Positions 40,297 to 42,029 of a stretch of DNA of 42,029 nucleotides are shown here, piece by piece. The stretch is from Hydrogenophaga sp. (GTDB lineage Bacteria > Pseudomonadota > Gammaproteobacteria > Burkholderiales > Burkholderiaceae_C): contig NZ_JAOASO010000100.1 in assembly GCF_030158645.1 (NCBI RefSeq), positions 1 through 42,029 on the forward strand, read 5' to 3'. A program made the translations under genes and the position numbers. Position 1 is the stretch's first letter; every line of letters begins with the position of its first letter. The notes beneath the pieces are model-generated. The model was not told the origin of the DNA. It did no database searches and saw only the letters and a program-made list of their open reading frames with translations.

Positions 40297-40951
40297 CCAT
40301 CTCCAACGCGCGCTGGCTGGCCCGGTCGAACAGGCCCAAAGCGTGCAATGCGATGTCCGTGTCGCCCTTGCGGTCGATCTGCATGCGCATGTACGTCTTG
40401 CCGCGTTGCAACATGAGCATCACCGGCGTCTCTTCGGACACCGGTTCGGGCCAATCCATCAAGCGCTGTTCGGTTTCGCTGTCGATCCAGCGCCGCGCGG
40501 TGTCGGGCGCGTCGGTGAGCACCGCGTAACGGGCCCAGAAACCCCGGTCGGGCCCGGCCCAGCCGGCATCGCGGTACATCGCCAGCCACCGGACTTCGTC
40601 GGGCACGACACCCGCCATCGTCTGCAGATCGTCTGTGTACTTTGAATACAGCTGGCGCGACTGCGCCTCCAGAACGTTCTTCAGACGGCGGTTCATCACC
40701 ACCACGTTGCCCTCTTGCCTGAGCCCCAGGTCGGCACGCGCCATCAACTCCATGCCCTGGATGAACGGTCGCGATGCCTCGGTGCACTGAATGCGCACCG
40801 GGCGATCACGCCACCGTCCAGCGAGCGCATACGCACCGCCCACCATCGGCTTGAAACTGAGCGCGTGATCTTGTGCCCATTTCGCCAACGGCGCCGAGCG
40901 GGCGCGCCTCCAGGGCGAAGGGATCAAGGCATTCGTGAAATCTGCGAACAT
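40286..40951 (-). CDS. Hypothetical protein, 221 residues
   Basis: I do not recognise this protein. It begins MFADFTNALIPSPWRRARSA, has WAQDHALSFKP, YALAGRWRDRPVRIQCTEAS (a possible strand-rich domain, about 50-75), ELMARADLGL, RLKNVLEAQSRQLYSKYTD and MLMLQRGKTYMRMQIDRKGD. No signal peptide or membrane helix is seen; it seems cytoplasmic and mixed alpha/beta. The ATG at 40951 was chosen over an upstream ATG at 40990, which lies in the divergent promoter shared with the glutathione transferase gene. Coding bias is clear and the frame is long, so it is a real gene. It converges with the acyl-CoA dehydrogenase. Confidence 0.75.
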   Translation of the reverse strand: MFADFTNALIPSPWRRARSAPLAKWAQDHALSFKPMVGGAYALAGRWRDRPVRIQCTEASRPFIQGMELMARADLGLRQEGNVVVMNRRLKNVLEAQSRQLYSKYTDDLQTMAGVVPDEVRWLAMYRDAGWAGPDRGFWARYAVLTDAPDTARRWIDSETEQRLMDWPEPVSEETPVMLMLQRGKTYMRMQIDRKGDTDIALHALGLFDRASQRALEMAAR

Positions 40952-41018
40952 GGTCTCGAGTTTTACCTTAGAGTGCGGCAACTTGCGCACGGCAAGCCCT
41001 CACAGAAAGGCCGATTTG

Positions 41019-41723
41019 ATGATCAATGTCCACTCTTGGCCCACTCCGAACGGCCACAAGGTTCACGTCATGCTCGAGGAGTGCGGATTGCGTCTGGGCC
41101 GAGACTGGCAGGTTCACGCCGTCAACATCGGTCAAGGCGACCAGTTCAAGCCCGATTTTTTGAAGATCAGCCCCAACAACAGGATCCCGGCGCTGGTGGA
41201 CTCCGACGGCCCGGACGGCAAACCGATCAGCATTTTTGAGTCGGGTGCGATCCTGCTGTACCTCGCCGCCAAGACGGGCAAGTTCCTGCCCAAATCCGAC
41301 CGGGCCAAGTTCAAGGTGCTGGAATGGCTGATGTTCCAGATGGGCGGCGTGGGGCCGATGCTGGGCCAGGCACACCACTTCCGCATCTACGCGCCCGAGA
41401 AGATCGAGTACGCCATCAACCGCTACACCAACGAAGCCAAACGCCTGTACGGCGTGATGGACAAGCAGCTGGAGAACCAGAAGTTCATCGCCGGCAACCA
41501 ATACACGATCGCCGACATCGCCATCTTCCCCTGGCTGCGCAGCTGGCAGAACCAGGGTATCGACTGGGCAGATTACCCGCACCTCAAAGCCTGGTTCGAC
41601 AAAATTGCGGCACGCCCTGCCGTGCAACGCGGTGTGGCGGTGCTTGCCGATGCCCGCAAACCGCTCACCGACGACAAGTCACGCGACATCCTGTTTGGCA
41701 AAACGCAGTACGAAAAACGCTGA
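41019..41723 (+). CDS. Glutathione S-transferase family protein, YfcG/YghU-like (Nu class)
   Basis: Cytoplasmic glutathione-binding disulfide-bond oxidoreductase. The 234-residue product closely resembles YfcG by eye: PTPNGHKVHVMLEECGL (active-site Thr-Pro-Asn-Gly), DQFKPDFLKISPNNRIPALV, ISIFESGAILLYLAAKTGKF, GGVGPMLGQAHHFRIYAPEK and YTIADIAIFPWL. The N-terminal thioredoxin-like domain covers about 1-88 and the helical domain about 95-210. YfcG-type enzymes reduce disulfides with glutathione and lack strong conjugating activity. The ATG at 41019 was chosen as the start of the thioredoxin fold. It diverges from the hypothetical gene and is followed by the tRNA pair. Confidence 0.93.
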   Translation: MINVHSWPTPNGHKVHVMLEECGLRLGRDWQVHAVNIGQGDQFKPDFLKISPNNRIPALVDSDGPDGKPISIFESGAILLYLAAKTGKFLPKSDRAKFKVLEWLMFQMGGVGPMLGQAHHFRIYAPEKIEYAINRYTNEAKRLYGVMDKQLENQKFIAGNQYTIADIAIFPWLRSWQNQGIDWADYPHLKAWFDKIAARPAVQRGVAVLADARKPLTDDKSRDILFGKTQYEKR

Positions 41724-41761
41724 AAAATGGCGTGCGCTCCAGAACCCACCATTTCAGCAGG

Positions 41762-41767
41762 TACAAT
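41762..41767 (+). promoter_or_regulatory. Possible -10 element for tRNA-Pro
   Basis: TACAAT lies 12 bp before the tRNA-Pro 5' end, a plausible distance for a short leader. No good -35 hexamer is seen 16-18 bp upstream. Confidence 0.4.
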
Positions 41768-41779
41768 TCGCAGCTTAGT

Positions 41780-41856
41780 CGGAGCGTAGCGCAGCCTGGT
41801 AGCGCATCTGCTTTGGGAGCAGAGGGTCGCGAGTTCGAATCCCGCCGCTCCGACCA
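41780..41856 (+). tRNA. tRNA-Pro, anticodon UGG
   Basis: A 77-nt cloverleaf with encoded CCA. Acceptor CGGAGCG pairs with CGCTCCG, the anticodon loop is TTTGGGA with TGG at its centre, the T loop is TTCGAAT, and the discriminator is A. It decodes CCA and by wobble other CCN codons. Confidence 0.97.
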
Positions 41857-41870
41857 TTCATCAAGAAAAG

Positions 41871-41898
41871 AAAAAGGCCCACTCTGTGGGCCTTTTTT
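41871..41898. terminator. Strong intrinsic terminator between the two tRNA genes
   Basis: A 12-bp stem AAAAAGGCCCAC/GTGGGCCTTTTT (41871-41882 with 41886-41897) with a TCT loop and a T6 run. It begins 14 bp after tRNA-Pro and ends 23 bp before tRNA-Arg. Confidence 0.9.
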
Positions 41899-41920
41899 CT
41901 GTGTGCTGCCGGTTATCTGT

Positions 41921-41997
41921 CTGCCCGTAGCTCAACCGGATAGAGCAGCTGCCTTCTAAGCAGCAGGTCGGGGGTTCGAGTCCCTCCGGGCAGGCCA
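41921..41997 (+). tRNA. tRNA-Arg, anticodon UCU
   Basis: A 77-nt cloverleaf with encoded CCA. Acceptor CTGCCCG pairs with CGGGCAG, the anticodon stem GCTGC/GCAGC closes the loop CTTCTAA with TCT, the T loop is TTCGAGT, and the discriminator is G. It reads AGA/AGG codons, which are rare in such a GC-rich genome. Confidence 0.96.
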
Positions 41998-42029
41998 AAC
42001 ACCTCCTGCAAGTCGGCGGCCTCCGCTGG

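Noticed and set aside
41573..41857. Minus-strand 94-codon frame covering tRNA-Pro
   Set aside because: Its start, reading GAAGFELATLCSQSRC, is the antisense translation of the tRNA. Frames of this kind are a well-known false annotation.

Overview
The window looks like an ordinary chromosomal segment of a high-GC betaproteobacterium of the order Burkholderiales, most likely family Comamonadaceae and plausibly close to Hydrogenophaga. This is inferred from gene content, gene order (tolB-pal-cpoB; exbB-exbD-lpxK-ycaR-kdsB-adk; nadD-rsfS-rlmH-maf-rng; clpA-clpS), a palindromic intergenic repeat of a kind familiar from this family, and the GC-rich codon use. No phage, transposon, CRISPR array or rRNA was seen. 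Almost all genes appear intact; only the gene at the left edge is cut.

Layout. 1-175: 5' end of a YeeE/YedE-family membrane protein (minus). 238-2965: the periplasmic half of the Tol-Pal envelope system (tolB, pal, cpoB; minus). 3117-4967: an MsbA-type lipid flippase (plus). 4974-12109: a long minus-strand run, yebC-purD-hemF-nadD-rsfS-rlmH-maf-rng, with four 4-bp overlaps, covering purine, haem and NAD synthesis, ribosome silencing and methylation, and RNA processing. 12209-14256: a HerA-like ATPase and a DUF1499 protein (plus), ending at a strong bidirectional terminator. 14323-17109: the ClpA/ClpS proteolysis pair (minus). 17349-21538: two unrelated NADP-type isocitrate dehydrogenases (dimeric icd and the monomeric type) around a secreted DUF192 protein. 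21778-23802: iron superoxide dismutase and the large subunit of exonuclease VII. 24117-28124: an ExbB/ExbD proton-motive-force motor joined to lipid A and KDO synthesis (lpxK, ycaR, kdsB) and adenylate kinase. 28182-30068: a minus-strand operon of asparaginase, a four-helix membrane protein and a DUF6152 protein, divergent from lexA with two tandem LexA boxes in between. 30176-32424: lexA, an unrecognised small gene and a D-2-hydroxyacid dehydrogenase. 32486-34621: a FimV-like inner-membrane protein. 34698-40263: an acyl-CoA catabolism cluster (3-hydroxyacyl-CoA dehydrogenase, atypical crotonase, Crp/Fnr regulator, ACAD10-like kinase and acyl-CoA dehydrogenase). 40286-41723: a hypothetical protein and a YfcG-like glutathione transferase. 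41780-41997: tRNA-Pro(UGG) and tRNA-Arg(UCU), separated by a terminator-like hairpin.

The most promising places for new biology are: (1) the DUF6152 plus four-helix protein pair, whose predicted secretion would expose an N-terminal His-His, suggesting a CopC/CopD-like metal module; (2) the acyl-CoA cluster with its own Crp/Fnr regulator, a dyad of exact CRP geometry in front of it, and a crotonase lacking both hydratase glutamates; (3) a ribosomal silencing factor with a histone-H1-like tail of about 140 residues; (4) the paired isocitrate dehydrogenases with a perfect 16-bp palindrome in the divergent promoter region. All functional statements come from reading sequence motifs and from knowledge of the families; no database search was run.
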